In this document: positions 11,723 through 22,127 of the stretch, one piece after another | Position numbering within the stretch: the stretch's first letter is position 1 | How the letters are laid out: each line of letters opens with the position of its first letter | Source: Atherinomorus stipes | Taxonomy: Eukaryota > Chordata > Actinopteri > Atheriniformes > Atherinidae | Reading direction: 5' to 3' | DNA length: 64,000 nt | Assembly: GCA_023101725.1 (NCBI GenBank) | Contig: JALJCO010013417.1 | Coordinates: forward strand, 97,001 to 161,000 | Position numbers and translations under genes: made by a program | The notes under the pieces: model-generated | Told to the model about the DNA's origin: nothing | Database searches by the model: none | What the model saw: only the letters and a program-made list of their open reading frames with translations

Positions 11723-11728
11723 AATAAA
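11723..11728 (+). terminator. AATAAA poly(A) signal, module copy 2
   Basis: Same arrangement as copy 1, with a GTGCGTGCGCG-type tract downstream. Confidence 0.35.
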
Positions 11729-11850
11729 CCTGCGTCTGTGTTCAATATGTGAAACGTGTGCGTGCGCGTGCGTGCGTGTGCGTGTGTGTGCGTGTGTGTG
11801 TGTGTGTGCGCGCGTGTGTGGAAACTGTAACTGCTTTCTTCTGTTTGGAC

Positions 11851-11856
11851 AATAAA
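11851..11856 (+). terminator. AATAAA poly(A) signal, module copy 3
   Basis: Nearly identical context to copy 1, followed by a GT/GGGT tract from 11884. Confidence 0.35.
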
Positions 11857-12000
11857 CCTGAATCTGTGTTCAACATGGAAACTCGTGTGTGTGTGTGTGT
11901 GGGTGTGCGTGTGTGTGTGTGTGTGTGTGGGTGTGGGTGTGGGTGTGTGTGTGTGGGTGTGGGTGTGGGTGTGGGTGGGTGTGCGTGCGTGCGCGTGTTT

Positions 12001-12244
12001 GTGCGTGCGTGTGGGCGTGCGTGGACGTTTTTTTTCGGTCCCCACAGGTACGAACGCCGTATTATTGAGGTCAAGATTAGGTTTTAGAGATTAAGTTATA
12101 ATCAGGTTTTGGTTATGATTAGGACAAGGGTTAGGTTTAGGCAGTCAGTTATGGCCGTTAGGTTTAGGGTAAGGGGCTAAGGAATGCATTATGTCAATGG
12201 ATGTACCCCACGAGGATATAAAAACATGCGTGTGTGTGATGTCG
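12001..12244. repeat. GTCCCCAC / TTAGG-rich interspersed repeat
   Basis: GGTCCCCACAGG (12036-) is followed by irregular GGTTAGGTTTAGG motifs and ends with a CCACGAGGATATAAAAAC segment and GTGTGTG. This resembles a known class of vertebrate interspersed repeat flanked by GT tracts. It is not a telomere, because the TTAGG motifs are irregular. Confidence 0.6.
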
Positions 12245-13818
12245 GCAGCAGAACTACATCCTTTTAGATCGACACTCCCGGATTGATTCTATTAGAACGA
12301 ACATCCTCCCCCAAATGTTATATTTGTTCCAATGTTTGCCATTTTCTATTCCCCAAAAACAGTTCTTAGAATGGGACAAAATCTTTTCTAGATTCATATG
12401 GAAGAGTAAAAAACCCAGAATTAGGTTTAAAACCCTACAAATAAAGAACAAGGTGGTTTGAGCCTCCCTTGTTTACGAGAATATTATTACGCTGCCCAGT
12501 TGAGGCCACTGGTGTGCATGTATTCCCCAGTTTACACAGCTGGATGGAAAGAAATGGAGAATTAATTACAGAGACACCATTTAACGCTTTAATAGCAGAC
12601 GCCACGCAATCCAAAATCAACCTTTCAACTGAGTGCATATCATACTACAATAATTTTTTTTATTTTATTTCACCTTTATTTAACCAGGAGGTCCCATTGA
12701 GATTATAAATCTCTTTTACAAGAGAGACCTGGCCAAGGTAGCAGCCAATCAGAATAAGCCAATCAGAATAAATGACTTGGAACGAGATAGTAAAATTTTG
12801 TGGCATGGAGGAGGAATCTAAAATTCTTTGTTGGTGCGCATATGACTCAGGATTCACCCCGAACAAATATGATTGATTTAAAACATGGATATCCAAAGGA
12901 TTAACCAACTATAATTCACTTATCCATAAGGGGGCCTTTCAGACTTTTGACACACTCGGGTAAAAACATGGTCTGGGCCCTGAGGACTTCCTCAGATACC
13001 TGCAGGTCATCAAAACACCCCCATCTGATCAAGGGCTTATACAAACCTTTGTGACCTTAACTAAATCAGTGTCCCTTTCTAAAATCATCTCTAAATTACA
13101 CAACAGAATGCTGCGATGGGGGGACACATTATGTGAAAGAAAAATGGGAAAAAGAAGGACGTTTTACAGTAACTACAGATACTTGGGAGTGCATCTGTGA
13201 AATCCAGCGGGTCAAATACCTGGCGTGAATTTTGCTGGAAAAACATGAGATTTTTCATTACACCAGCCCAAAAAAGTTACCGGGGAATTAGAGATGTCTG
13301 TTGGAGATGTGGATCTGAAGGGGTTAATCATTTTCACGTCTTTTGGGACCGCCCAAATATTCGTGAATACTGGGTAGAGATTCATCAACATATACAAAAT
13401 GTATTCTCCACCCCCTTTTCATGTGAGACTGTGTATCTTGGTAACAGCACCGGATGGACTTATCAGTGAAGACAAGAATTTACTTTATATTGTATTAGCG
13501 GCCAGTAAAAAGGCAAGGACCCGAAGATGGCTCAAACCTGAGCGACCTACAAATGAAGACTGGGTCAACATTACTGAAGAGATCTACAAAATGGAGAAAG
13601 TGTCATCTCAGTAAAAACTGCAAATGGACTCATTCTGAGATCTGACTTCACTTAATGTTGCCTTTCACAGCAGAAGAGTATGATGATGATGATCTGTGGA
13701 TAAAAAAGTGCCTCTCCCTTCCGTTAGTTCCCAACTGTTTAATAAGAAAAGAAAAAAGACCTGTTCTCAAATTGTAAATTGTTTCTATTTCTTCAATGAA
13801 AAATAAATTTGAAAAAAA
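12245..13818 (+). pseudogene. L1-like LINE ORF2 3' fragment
   Basis: A 5'-truncated, decayed non-LTR retrotransposon. Translation from about 12265 gives TNILPQMLYLFQCLPFSIPQ, then WDKIFSRFIWKSKKPRIRF and, after a frame change, GLSLPCLREYYYAAQLRPL. These are hallmarks of the region after reverse transcriptase in L1-clade ORF2 proteins. Near 13290-13370 a C-terminal Cys/His segment, CWRCGSEGVNHFHVFWDRP, followed by IREYW matches the L1 ORF2 C-terminus. Several stops and frameshifts interrupt it. The 3' end is an AATAAATTTG-A9 tail at about 13800-13818. The L1-clade assignment is fairly secure; the subfamily is not. Confidence 0.85.
12653..12765 (+). mobile_element. Short SINE-like insertion in the LINE
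   Basis: TTTATTTAACCAGGAGGTCC then CATTGAGATTATAAATCTC and GAGAGACCTGGCCAAG form a short element of a type very common in fish. It interrupts the L1-like ORF2. The exact ends are uncertain because the left end is a T-rich run. Confidence 0.55.
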
Positions 13819-13960
13819 AATTTTTTTGCTTGCTCCATTGGCAGAAGTTTTTTTTTGCTTATTACATAAAAAAAAAAAACTGGCCACTCTTAAAATAAGT
13901 AAAGAGATTTTGTTTCTTGTAATAAGCAAAAAAAGTTCTGCAGATGGAACAAGCAAAATG
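13819..13960. repeat. Imperfect foldback repeat (TTGCTTGCTCCATTGGCAGA)
   Basis: The left arm about 13824-13862 (GCTTGCTCCATTGGCAGAAG then T-run GCTTATTA) is the inverted complement of 13919-13958 (TAATAAGCAAAAAAAGTTCT then GCAGATGGAACAAGC). The loop is about 55 bp and A-rich. Likely a short foldback MITE placed next to the LINE tail. Confidence 0.7.
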
Positions 13961-14509
13961 TTCCTGATAAGATTTCCTGGAATAAGATGCATCGCCTTAA
14001 TCCAGTTCCTTTATCTCACCGAAATGTTTCCCTGAAAGGCCAGACACTGCAAATGTATAACTGGTGTCACCATGAAACCTTCCTGCTTTATCCCTCACAT
14101 CAGGGCTGTCATTTCTTGTATTGCAAGTTTTCTGAAATTTTATGTTTAAATATGCAAATTAGGTGTTATATAGCCATAAATGCGCTAATTTGCATATATT
14201 TCTAAGAAAAATCTCAACACAGGATTAAACAAGGTTCAAAGTTTCTTTTGAATTTTGTTCAGATATCATAGTCTAAAGTTTTTCCAGAGGGGATTCTGGA
14301 TATCTCATTTCACAATTTAGAATATGCTGTCAACAACCAGAAAAAACTCATTTTTTGGCATCATTTTGGGATGAAATGTTCTATAAATCAGGCTGTGAAT
14401 GAGAGATCAAGTAAATCCCTCTGTGAAAACTTTCAGAATCCAGTCAGGAGCAAACGTGAAAGTTTGGTTTCTGTAAGTGCTCCTGAGGTGGAGATTTTTT
14501 TTACCTGGA
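13961..14509. other. Non-coding stretch, no feature seen
   Basis: AT-rich DNA with no open frame of note and no recognised repeat end. Confidence 0.5.
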
Positions 14510-15612
14510 ATGGATCACCGCGAACATCCGGGAATTTTCGCCGAATTCGTCACATCCGGTTAGGTAACAGGTGAAAACATGGCTTCGTTGCATAGGGGAG
14601 CCTCTGAATTAACTGCTTCATTACTCGTCAATCTTCGTTTATTCTACTTTGGAAATACCGAGAAGTCCCGCTGTGTTTGGCTGCCATAAACATATCTATC
14701 ACACGGACAAGAGAAGATGTTTGTTCCAGTTCCCAAAACAACAGAAAAAAGTCCCGAACAACATGCTAAGTGGCTAGCTGCTATCAAGCCCATAAATGCT
14801 GACATTTCACCCTGGAAACCATGGAAACATCTAACAATATGTTCCGATCACTTTGTGACTGATAAAAAAGCATATAATGTGGTCTCACTTTTTAAACCCT
14901 GTAGTTGTTTTTGTACAGATGATAGAAAACACCATTAAATCAGTGGATACACAGAATCACAGCGCCGCCCGCTGTTCCGTCTCCTCAGGACTGTTAACGA
15001 TCACGTTCATCCAGATTACTGCCATCAATGTTCCCACATAAGAATAAAAGCATAAAAAGCGGCAGAAAGGCATTTGCAGCATTATAAACATGCACAGTCA
15101 TAACCAGTTACATACAGATGAGACTGCCGGTAATTTATAGCTTTATCAATGAGAGGAAACTCCTGAGAAGTACATCAAAGAAATACCACCATTTCTTAAA
15201 AATCCGGGGAAAATTTATATTCTATAAAGAATAAATGGCTTGAACACGGGGCTTACCTGATGAAACCAAATACATCATGAGATCAGGAAACTGATCATCA
15301 GGCTGTTATGTACAGGTAGGTTCGTCTAACCAGGCTGTAGCAGCAGAAGATGCATCACTTAGTCCAACAGATAATAGTTTAGCTTCGTATCTTCTTCTAG
15401 CGTCGCCAGTAAGACTTTCAGTATAACTGTACGTCATTTCAATAATATTTCAAAGACAGACCGGCGGAGAAAAAAAATTAAAAAGAGTGCAAAAGCAGTT
15501 TTTGAGGCTCATAGTCCATCAGACGCCGTTCAAATACGAAGCATGTTTTCACCGGGACCAGCTTCGTGGTCACGTGAATTCCGGGTTGTGACGTAGGCTC
15601 GCGGTGATCCAT
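14510..15612. mobile_element. Possible THAP-bearing DNA transposon remnant
   Basis: TGGATCACCGCGA at 14510-14522 is inverted at 15600-15612. GGTGAAAACATG plus CTTCGT near 14570-14588 is likewise inverted at about 15538-15554. Between these, the roughly 80-bp flanks align only in patches, so they are decayed terminal repeats at best. A THAP-like segment lies inside (14664-14938). THAP domains occur in P-element-like transposases, which fits, but no catalytic core is visible. Confidence 0.4.
14664..14938 (+). pseudogene. THAP-like zinc-finger domain, frameshifted
   Basis: One frame from about 14664 gives SPAVFGCHKHIYHTDKRRCL. About 50 bp on, the adjacent frame continues as EQHAKWLAAIKPIN and WKHLTICSDHFVTD. 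Together these follow the THAP order: Cys, then FP-like turn, Trp, and finally C-x2-H-F (here CSDHF). The two parts are in different frames (change near 14735), and the first zinc Cys is not in its usual place. THAP domains are sequence-specific DNA-binding zinc fingers found in host factors and P-type transposases. The short length and frameshift indicate a dead copy. Confidence 0.5.
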
Positions 15613-16399
15613 AAGAGAAAAACTCATTTTGAGAAAACAGCCTTTAAAGGAGCTAAAAGCGATTTTTTTCACCGCTAGGTGGGCTGGTGAGCACTGTGCT
15701 GAGACCAAAACAAAGTGTGCCATGATTGACAGTCTCTCACGCCCGCCCCCTCCACCCTCACCCCCACTCTCCCCTAATCAGCAAACGAATGTCTGCCGAA
15801 ACAAGAACATTATCACAACAAAACGCCGGATGTTTTGGAAGATGACGAGTGACGAAGTGAGTAACTGCTAACTTTATAATGCTGAAAGCGATGTTATTTT
15901 ATTTTGGCAAGTTATAGGTTATAGTTTAGTCCGTAAGTAATTATCACGGCGTTGATTTCGCCTCATAATTAGCATCAAACGATGCTAATAGTGTTGGCAA
16001 GCAGTACACAGTAACAAATGTACAATATAACGACTGTATATGACTTTTATAACTGTATATAACTGTATATAACTCCATTTTTTATGGAAGTAAAACCCAA
16101 ATTATTTGAAAAGTAATGTTGTGGATAGTGCAACTATCCAATTAAAAATGAGGGTTACGTCTGTACACCCACTCAGTGTCTAATTTTAGTCTGTTCATAA
16201 CTAATAATCACTCACAGCGTTTGCTAACGCTGCTCTGAAAACACGAGCAAAGACGTGAGCTACGTGGGTTCTGCAGTTATGTGGACTCAGCCGAGAACTG
16301 GTTTGGTTTTTATCAAAACCACGTTCATCTGGCACTAGATGACATCTTATTCTTATCTGATTACTAAGCCAGGCAGCAGCGTCCTGTCTGCTGAGGCTG
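15613..16399. other. Non-coding; possible donor site near 15859
   Basis: Mostly AT-rich. ATGACGAGTGACGAA followed by GTGAGT (about 15842-15863) looks like an exon end with a donor, but no matching partner exon was found. Nothing else seen. Confidence 0.4.
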
Positions 16400-16762
16400 G
16401 CATCGCGAGTGGAAAAGGGGAAAGTCTGGAGGTTTAGCCTGGACCAAGGGTGGAGGGGAAGCTGGAGCAGCAGAGTCTGGATGTCCTGCGTGCTGCCAGG
16501 AAACAGAGGTATGAACTGTGCCTCAATGTAGGACGTCTTCTTTGTAACGGTCTGGATTAAATTTTACAAATGTCAACATGTTGTGGCTAAAACATGATTT
16601 ATAGAATATTTTTATACATATTTTGCAGAGGCAGCTTCAGCAGTTGTCCCTGGATGAGAGGAGAGTTTGGGTCAGGGACTCTGAGGGACAGCCTGGACTG
16701 GTTTTTGATGCTGTGATGGTGCATCAGGGTCGTCATCGTGCTGCAGCATCTGCAGGGGTTCA
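16400..16762 (+). other. Possible exon pair upstream of the 57-bp array
   Basis: CAGGAAACAGAG followed by GTATGA (about 16513) is a donor-like site. TTTTGCAG at 16622-16629 is a good acceptor after a T-rich tract. Splicing them gives an open frame running CPACCQETE into RQLQQLSLDERRVWVRDSE and then to a stop inside the first array unit. I do not recognise the peptide. If a transcript exists, the array would lie in its 3' part and AATAAA at 20106 could end it. All of this is inference. Confidence 0.25.
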
Positions 16763-19700
16763 AGGAGCACCGTGAAACTGCAGGGAAATGCCCACAGACG
16801 TGCAGGAAGCGCTGCGGTCAGGAGCACCGTGAAACTGCAGGGAAGTGCCCACAGACGTGCAGGAAGCGCTGCGGTCAGGATCACTGTGAAACTGCAGGGA
16901 AATGCCCACAGACGTGCAGGAAGCGCTGCGGTCAGGAGCACCGTGAAACTGCAGGGAAATGCCCACAGACGTGCAGGAAGCGCTGCAGTCAGGAGCACCA
17001 TGAAACTGCAGGGAAATGCCCACAGACGTGCAGGAAGCGCTGCGGTCAGGAGCACCGTGAAACTGCAGGGAAATGCCCACAGACGTGCAGGAAGCGCTGC
17101 GGTCAGGAGCACCGTGAAACTGCAGGGAAATGCCCACAGACGTGCAGGAAGCGCTGCGGTCAGGAGCACCGTGAAACTGCAGGGAAATGCCCACAGACGT
17201 GCAGGAAGTGCTGCGGTCAGGAGCACCGTGAAACTGCAGGGAAATGCCCACAGACGTGCAGGAATGCTGTGGTCAGGAGCACCGTGAAACTGCAGGGAAA
17301 TGCCCACAGACGTGCAGGAATGCTGTGGTCAGGAGCACCGTGAAACTGCAGGGAAATGCCCACAGACGTGCAGGAAGCGCTGCGGTCAGGAGCACCGTGA
17401 AACTGCAGGGAAATGCCCACAGACGTGCAGGAAGCGCTGCGGTCAGGAGCACTGTGAAACTGCAGGGAAATGCCCACAGACGTGCAGGAAGTGCTGCGGT
17501 CAGGATCACCGTGAAACTGCAGGGAAATGCCCACAGACGTGCAGGAAGCGCTGCGGTCAGGAGCACCGTGAAACTGCAGGGAAATGCCCACAGATGTGCA
17601 GGAAGCGCTGCGGTCAGGATCACCGTGAAACTGCAGGGAAATGCCCACAGATGTGCAGGAAGCGCTGCGGTCAGGAGCACCGTGAAACTGCAGGGAAATG
17701 CCCACAGATGTGCAGGAAGCGCTGCGGTCAGGATCACCGTGAAACTGCAGGGAAATGCCCACAGATGTGCAGGAAGCGCTGCGGTCAGGAGCACCGTGAA
17801 ACTGCAGGGAAATGCCCACAGACGTGCAGGAAGCGCTGCAGTCAGGAGCACCATGAAACTGCAGGGAAATGCCCACAGACGTGCAGGAATGCTGTGGTCA
17901 GGAGCACCGTGAAACTGCAGGGAAATGCCCACAGACGTGCAGGAAGTGCTGCAGTCAGGATCACTGTGAAACTGCAGGGAAATGCCCACAGACGTGCAGG
18001 AAGTGCTGCGGTCAGGATCACTGTGAAACTGCAGGGAAATGCCCACAGACGTGCAGGAAGTGCTGCGGTCAGGATCACTGTGAAACTGCAGGGAAATGCC
18101 CACAGACGTGCAGGAAGTGCTGCGGTCAGGATCACTGTGAAACTGCAGGGAAATGCCCACAGACGTGCAGGAAGCGCTGCAGTCAGGAGCACCATGAAAC
18201 TGCAGGGAAATGCCCACAGACGTGCAGGAAGTGCTGCGGTCAGGATCACTGTGAAACTGCAGGGAAATGCCCACAGACGTGCAGGAAGTGCTGCGGTCAG
18301 GATCACTGTGAAACTGCAGGGAAATGCCCACAGACGTGCAGGAAGTGCTGCGGTCAGGATCACTGTGAAACTGCAGGGAAATGCCCACAGACGTGCAGGA
18401 AGTGCTGCGGTCAGGATCACTGTGAAACTGCAGGGAAATGCCCACAGACGTGCAGGAAGCGCTGCGGTCAGGAGCACCATGAAACTGCAGGGAAATGCCC
18501 ACAGATGTGCAGGAAGTGCTGCGGTCAGGATCACCATGAAACTGCAGGGAAATGCCCACAGATGTGCAGGAAGTGCTGCGGTCAGGAGCACCGTGAAACT
18601 GCAGGGAAATGCCCACAGACGTGCAGGAAGTGCTGCGGTCAGGATCACCATGAAACTGCAGGGAAATGCCCACAGACGTGCAGGAAGCGCTGCGGTCAGG
18701 AGCACCGTGAAACTGCAGGGAAATGCCCACAGACGTGCAGGAAGTGCTGCGGTCAGGAGCACCGTGAAACTGCAGGGAAATGCCCACAGACGTGCAGGAA
18801 GTGCTGCGGTCAGGAGCACCGTGAAACTGCAGGGAAATGCCCACAGACGTGCAGGAAGCGCTGCGGTCAGGAGCACCGTGAAACTGCAGGGAAATGCCCA
18901 CAGACGTGCAGGAAGTGCTGCAGTCAGGATCACTGTGAAACTGCAGGGAAATGCCCACAGACGTGCAGGAAGTGCTGCGGTCAGGAGCACCGTGAAACTG
19001 CAGGGAAATGCCCACAGACGTGCAGGAAGCGCTGCGGTCAGGAGCACCGTGAAACTGCAGGGAAATGCCCACAGACGTGCAGGAAGCGCTGCGGTCAGGA
19101 TCACTGTGAAACTGCAGGGAAATGCCCACAGATGTGCAGGAAGTGCTGCGGTCAGGAGCACCGTGAAACTGCAGGGAAATGCCCACAGACGTGCAGGAAG
19201 CGCTGCGGTCAGGAGCACCGTGAAACTGCAGGGAAATGCCCACAGACGTGCAGGAAGCGCTGCGGTCAGGATCACTGTGAAACTGCAGGGAAATGCCCAC
19301 AGACGTGCAGGAAGTGCTGCGGTCAGGAGCACCGTGAAACTGCAGGGAAATGCCCACAGACGTGCAGGAAGTGCTGCGGTCAGGAGCACCGTGAAACTGC
19401 AGGGAAATGCCCACAGACGTGCAGGAAGCGCTGCGGTCAGGAGCACCGTGAAACTGCAGGGAAATGCCCACAGACGTGCAGGAAGTGCTGCAGTCAGGAT
19501 CACTGTGAAACTGCAGGGAAATGCCCACAGACGTGCAGGAAGTGCTGCGGTCAGGAGCACCGTGAAACTGCAGGGAAATGCCCACAGACGTGCAGGAAGC
19601 GCTGCGGTCAGGAGCACCGTGAAACTGCAGGGAAATGCCCACAGACGTGCAGGAAGCGCTGCGGTCAGGATCACCTGTGAAACTGCAGGGAAATGCCCAC

Positions 19701-19959
19701 AGATGTGCAGGAAGTGCTGCGGTCAGGAGCACCGTGAAACTGCAGGGAAATGCCCACAGACGTGCAGGAAGCGCTGCGGTCAGGAGCACCGTGAAACTGC
19801 AGGGAAATGCCCACAGACGTGCTGGAAGTGCTGTGGTCAGGATCACTGTGAAACTGCAGGGAAATGCCCACAGACGTGCAGGAAGCGCTGCGGTCAGGAG
19901 CACCGTGAAACTGCAGGGAAATGCCCACAGACGTGCAGGAAGCGCTGCGGTCAGGAGCA
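16763..19959. repeat. 57-bp minisatellite, about 56 copies
   Basis: The unit runs GAAACTGCAGGGAAATGCCC, ACAGACGTGCAGGAAGCGCT, GCGGTCAGGAGCACCGT. As 57 is a multiple of 3 and few stops occur, frames stay open on both strands for up to about 900 codons; one reads ETAGKCPQTCRKRCGQEHR (19 aa, Cys-rich). Three 56-bp units (GAATGCTGTGG near 17261, 17318 and 17886) and one 58-bp unit (TCACCTGTGA, 19671) shift the frame, so no single reading runs through. Variable bases are mostly CpG to TpG/CpA. Higher-order blocks of 5 units (17941-18225, 18226-18510) and 10 units (18741-19310, 19311-about 19880) are visible. Confidence 0.97.
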
Positions 19960-20329
19960 GCAAACCAGCATCTTTGTCCCTTTCCTGCTCTGATGCTGCA
20001 ACTCACGCCGGCATCATCTGGTCATGAAGAAATTCATGCTCAGTCTTGCACAACTGAGACATTTTAAATATGTAAAAGCTTCACATTCAAGTGTTCTTTT
20101 TTGTAAATAAATAGATTAACATGATTGTGTGGATCATTTTCATTCAAGTGAAATTATAAAAACCTTCTTCCTTTTATAAGCCGTTGTTAGACAAAAGGTT
20201 TCCATGCAGAGCACAGTAAAGGGCATAAACTGTATAGTATAGTGGCAACAATTACACTGATTTGTTTTTGGAAACTTACAAAGCCAACAGGAGTTTGAGA
20301 AAAATCTTTATAATCTGATTTTCAGCATT
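19960..20329. other. Unique flank of the 57-bp array
   Basis: The array ends in GGAGCAGCAAACCAGC and passes into ordinary sequence. AATAAA occurs at 20106-20111 on the + strand. No coding sequence is recognised. Confidence 0.5.
20106..20111 (+). terminator. Possible poly(A) signal after the array
   Basis: AATAAA lies within TTGTAAATAAATAG. It is relevant only if the array region is transcribed on this strand; there is no independent support. Confidence 0.25.
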
Positions 20330-20544
20330 TACACTACTCACAAAAAGGTAGGGATATTCAATTTTAGTTTTTTTGAGAACAGAATGATGCAGAATAAATA
20401 TTTAACCATTGAACAATGTACATGTGCATTGAAAAGTATAGAGAAAGTTCAATTCAGTTCACCTGGAAAGGTTGTGGTGGATTTTAGATTCATTCTGACA
20501 TCATACAAAAAGCCAAATCGTCTTAACTTTTTGTGAGTAGTGTA
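20330..20544. mobile_element. Tc1/mariner-type MITE, 215 bp
   Basis: The left end TACACTACTCACAAAAAGGT (20330-) and right end TAACTTTTTGTGAGTAGTGT-A (ending 20544) are inverted repeats with one mismatch in about 21 bp. They begin and end at TA, consistent with the TA target duplication of Tc1/mariner elements. The 215-bp length leaves no room for a transposase. Confidence 0.8.
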
Positions 20545-22127
20545 GTTTTGTCATCTTCGTGATGAATTATTTGCTCCAAGATTTTTAAAATTTGAATTAG
20601 AGGTAAGTGATAAGTAAAACTACAATACAGCGATTTTACATCATTTTTATTTTTGTGACATTTTCATCTGACAGGTGATGAAGGTCCAGGCAGCAGTTTC
20701 TGTCTTCAAACAGCATCTGTGCAGTGAGACAATGAAATTAGTCAGAGGCATTAAAATAAATGGATCTGCAGCTAACTTCAGACATATAATCACCTCTTCT
20801 GAGATGCTGCTTTGCCAGTTCAGCCGTGGTGGAATGGGTGGAAGTGGGTCGGGTCTTCTGGGGTCAAAGGTGCTGCGTTCTTCTAACCAGCTCCTCTCAC
20901 CTGAAGCCGGTCTCCACAGTCTTGGTCTGCAGTTCCCAGATAGATCCAGATGTTTTGGGAGTTTAGTGCACACATCACTGCCTGGCATGTGCTTTGTAGA
21001 GCCTCTTGTATTTGGGCAAAAAACAACTGTTATTTCAAAAATACATTTGAGGTTCAGTTAGTTCTAAACAACATTATGGCTGCAATGTTTCTGTTCTTTA
21101 GTATACAAAATAAAAAATTATACAATGAACTATAAATGCCATAGTGAGAAAACACCACTCACATCTTTTCTCTCCATCTTTTGATCGGTGATGGTCTCTG
21201 GAGATGAAAGTTATGATCCAAAGCAGCAAGAAGTCTGGCCTCAAACCAGAGGTGAAGAACTGCAGCGCTGCTCGCATGTATGAGAATGTGGCTCTGCTCA
21301 CCTCCAGGTCAGGTGATCTGTAAGGGATGCACACATTTAGATATGTTTGTCATTTATAATAAAACATGATCATAAATCATATTACACACGATCATATATA
21401 ATATCTTACATAGACCACATATAATATGATCTATGTAAGATTATATATGATCATGTATAATATGAGCATATCATATATACTGTATGATCAGTGATGGAGC
21501 AGGTTTGCTGGCAACAAGCTTCATGAGGTTAGATGCTGGGAACTTATGAAATGACAAAATCTTTTGTCCTTCACATCAAGACAGTTTTATGAAGAACTGG
21601 TGCAGCTTCCAGTCAGCACTTTCCTCCGTTCAGCCTCCCAGTAAACCCAGTGTAATATTTAGAGTAATCAGATCTGAGCACTTGAAGTTGCTATCAAAAT
21701 CAAATTTCACATTTTCATTTTAAAAACACTGGAACAAAAAGGCGAAAAAGGCCTGAATAGCCGAGGATCTGGTAGCTGGTCGCAGCTGCCTCTGCTGGAG
21801 GTGCTGACGGATCCAGGTTGAAACCTCACGATCTACTAGCATGCTAGCGTTAGCTGGACTGCCTGCTACTCACATTACAACAGTAAAGAGTGACCGGCTG
21901 CGGTTCAAACTCCGACAGTTACCCCACGCCAGGACTGTAACACTACACTGTATTGAATAAACATTGCAACATGTGCCTAACATTACTGCAACACAAACAA
22001 AAACAAACATCTGACATCATGTTGTTACCTACCTGTTCAGGAGAAGAGCAGTTCTGAGTCAAACTGAAGTCCTGTTCTGTCGCAGTGCTCTCCGCCTTGG
22101 AAATATAATCCCTGTTTTATTTATTTG
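20545..22127. other. Intergenic stretch with weak minus-strand exon-like frames
   Basis: Several minus-strand segments look exon-like. About 21328-21158 has acceptor CCCTTACAG and donor GTGAGT and reads DLEVSRATFSYMRAALQFF. About 21012-20905 ends in donor GTGAGA and reads ALNSQNIWIYLG. Their phases do not join without a stop (t|ag), so no gene model is supported. The rest is AT-rich with an AT palindrome at 21390-21452. I recognise no protein family. Confidence 0.25.
21390..21452. other. AT-rich imperfect palindrome
   Basis: GATCATATATAATATCTTAC-ATAGA (21390-) is the inverted complement of TCTATGTAAGATTATATATG-ATC (21430-21452), differing by a 2-base indel, with a loop of about 15 bp. It sits in a longer run of ATATGATC motifs. 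Confidence 0.8.

Larger units (their letters stand above)
11571..12000 (+). repeat. Triplicated poly(A)-signal plus GT-tract module
   Basis: A unit of about 125 bp occurs three times: AAACTGTAACTGCTTTCTTC, then GGACAATAAACCTG, then CTGTGTTCAACATGGAAACTC, then a GT-rich tract. Copies 1 (11571-) and 3 (11821-) are almost identical. Copy 2 (11690-) is more diverged. GT tracts follow at 11634-11689, 11757-11820 and 11884-12000. CA/GT-driven open frames here are spurious. Confidence 0.9.

Noticed and set aside
11620..12094. Cys/Val- or His/Thr-rich frames over GT/CA tracts
   Set aside because: They are products of dinucleotide repeats.
12095..12190. Interstitial telomere tract (TTAGGG-like motifs)
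   Set aside because: The motifs are irregular TTAGGTTTAGG variants within a recognised type of interspersed repeat, not tandem TTAGGG.
17273..19993. About 900-codon frames on both strands in the 57-bp array
   Set aside because: 57 is a multiple of three and the unit lacks stops in several frames. Indels in four units change the reading mid-way and unit differences follow CpG decay, not codon constraint.
20647..22094. A minus-strand gene with exons near 22.09, 21.33, 21.01 and 20.74 kb
   Set aside because: Individual splice sites look fair, but the phases create a stop when joined and no family is recognised. Kept only as a low-confidence note.
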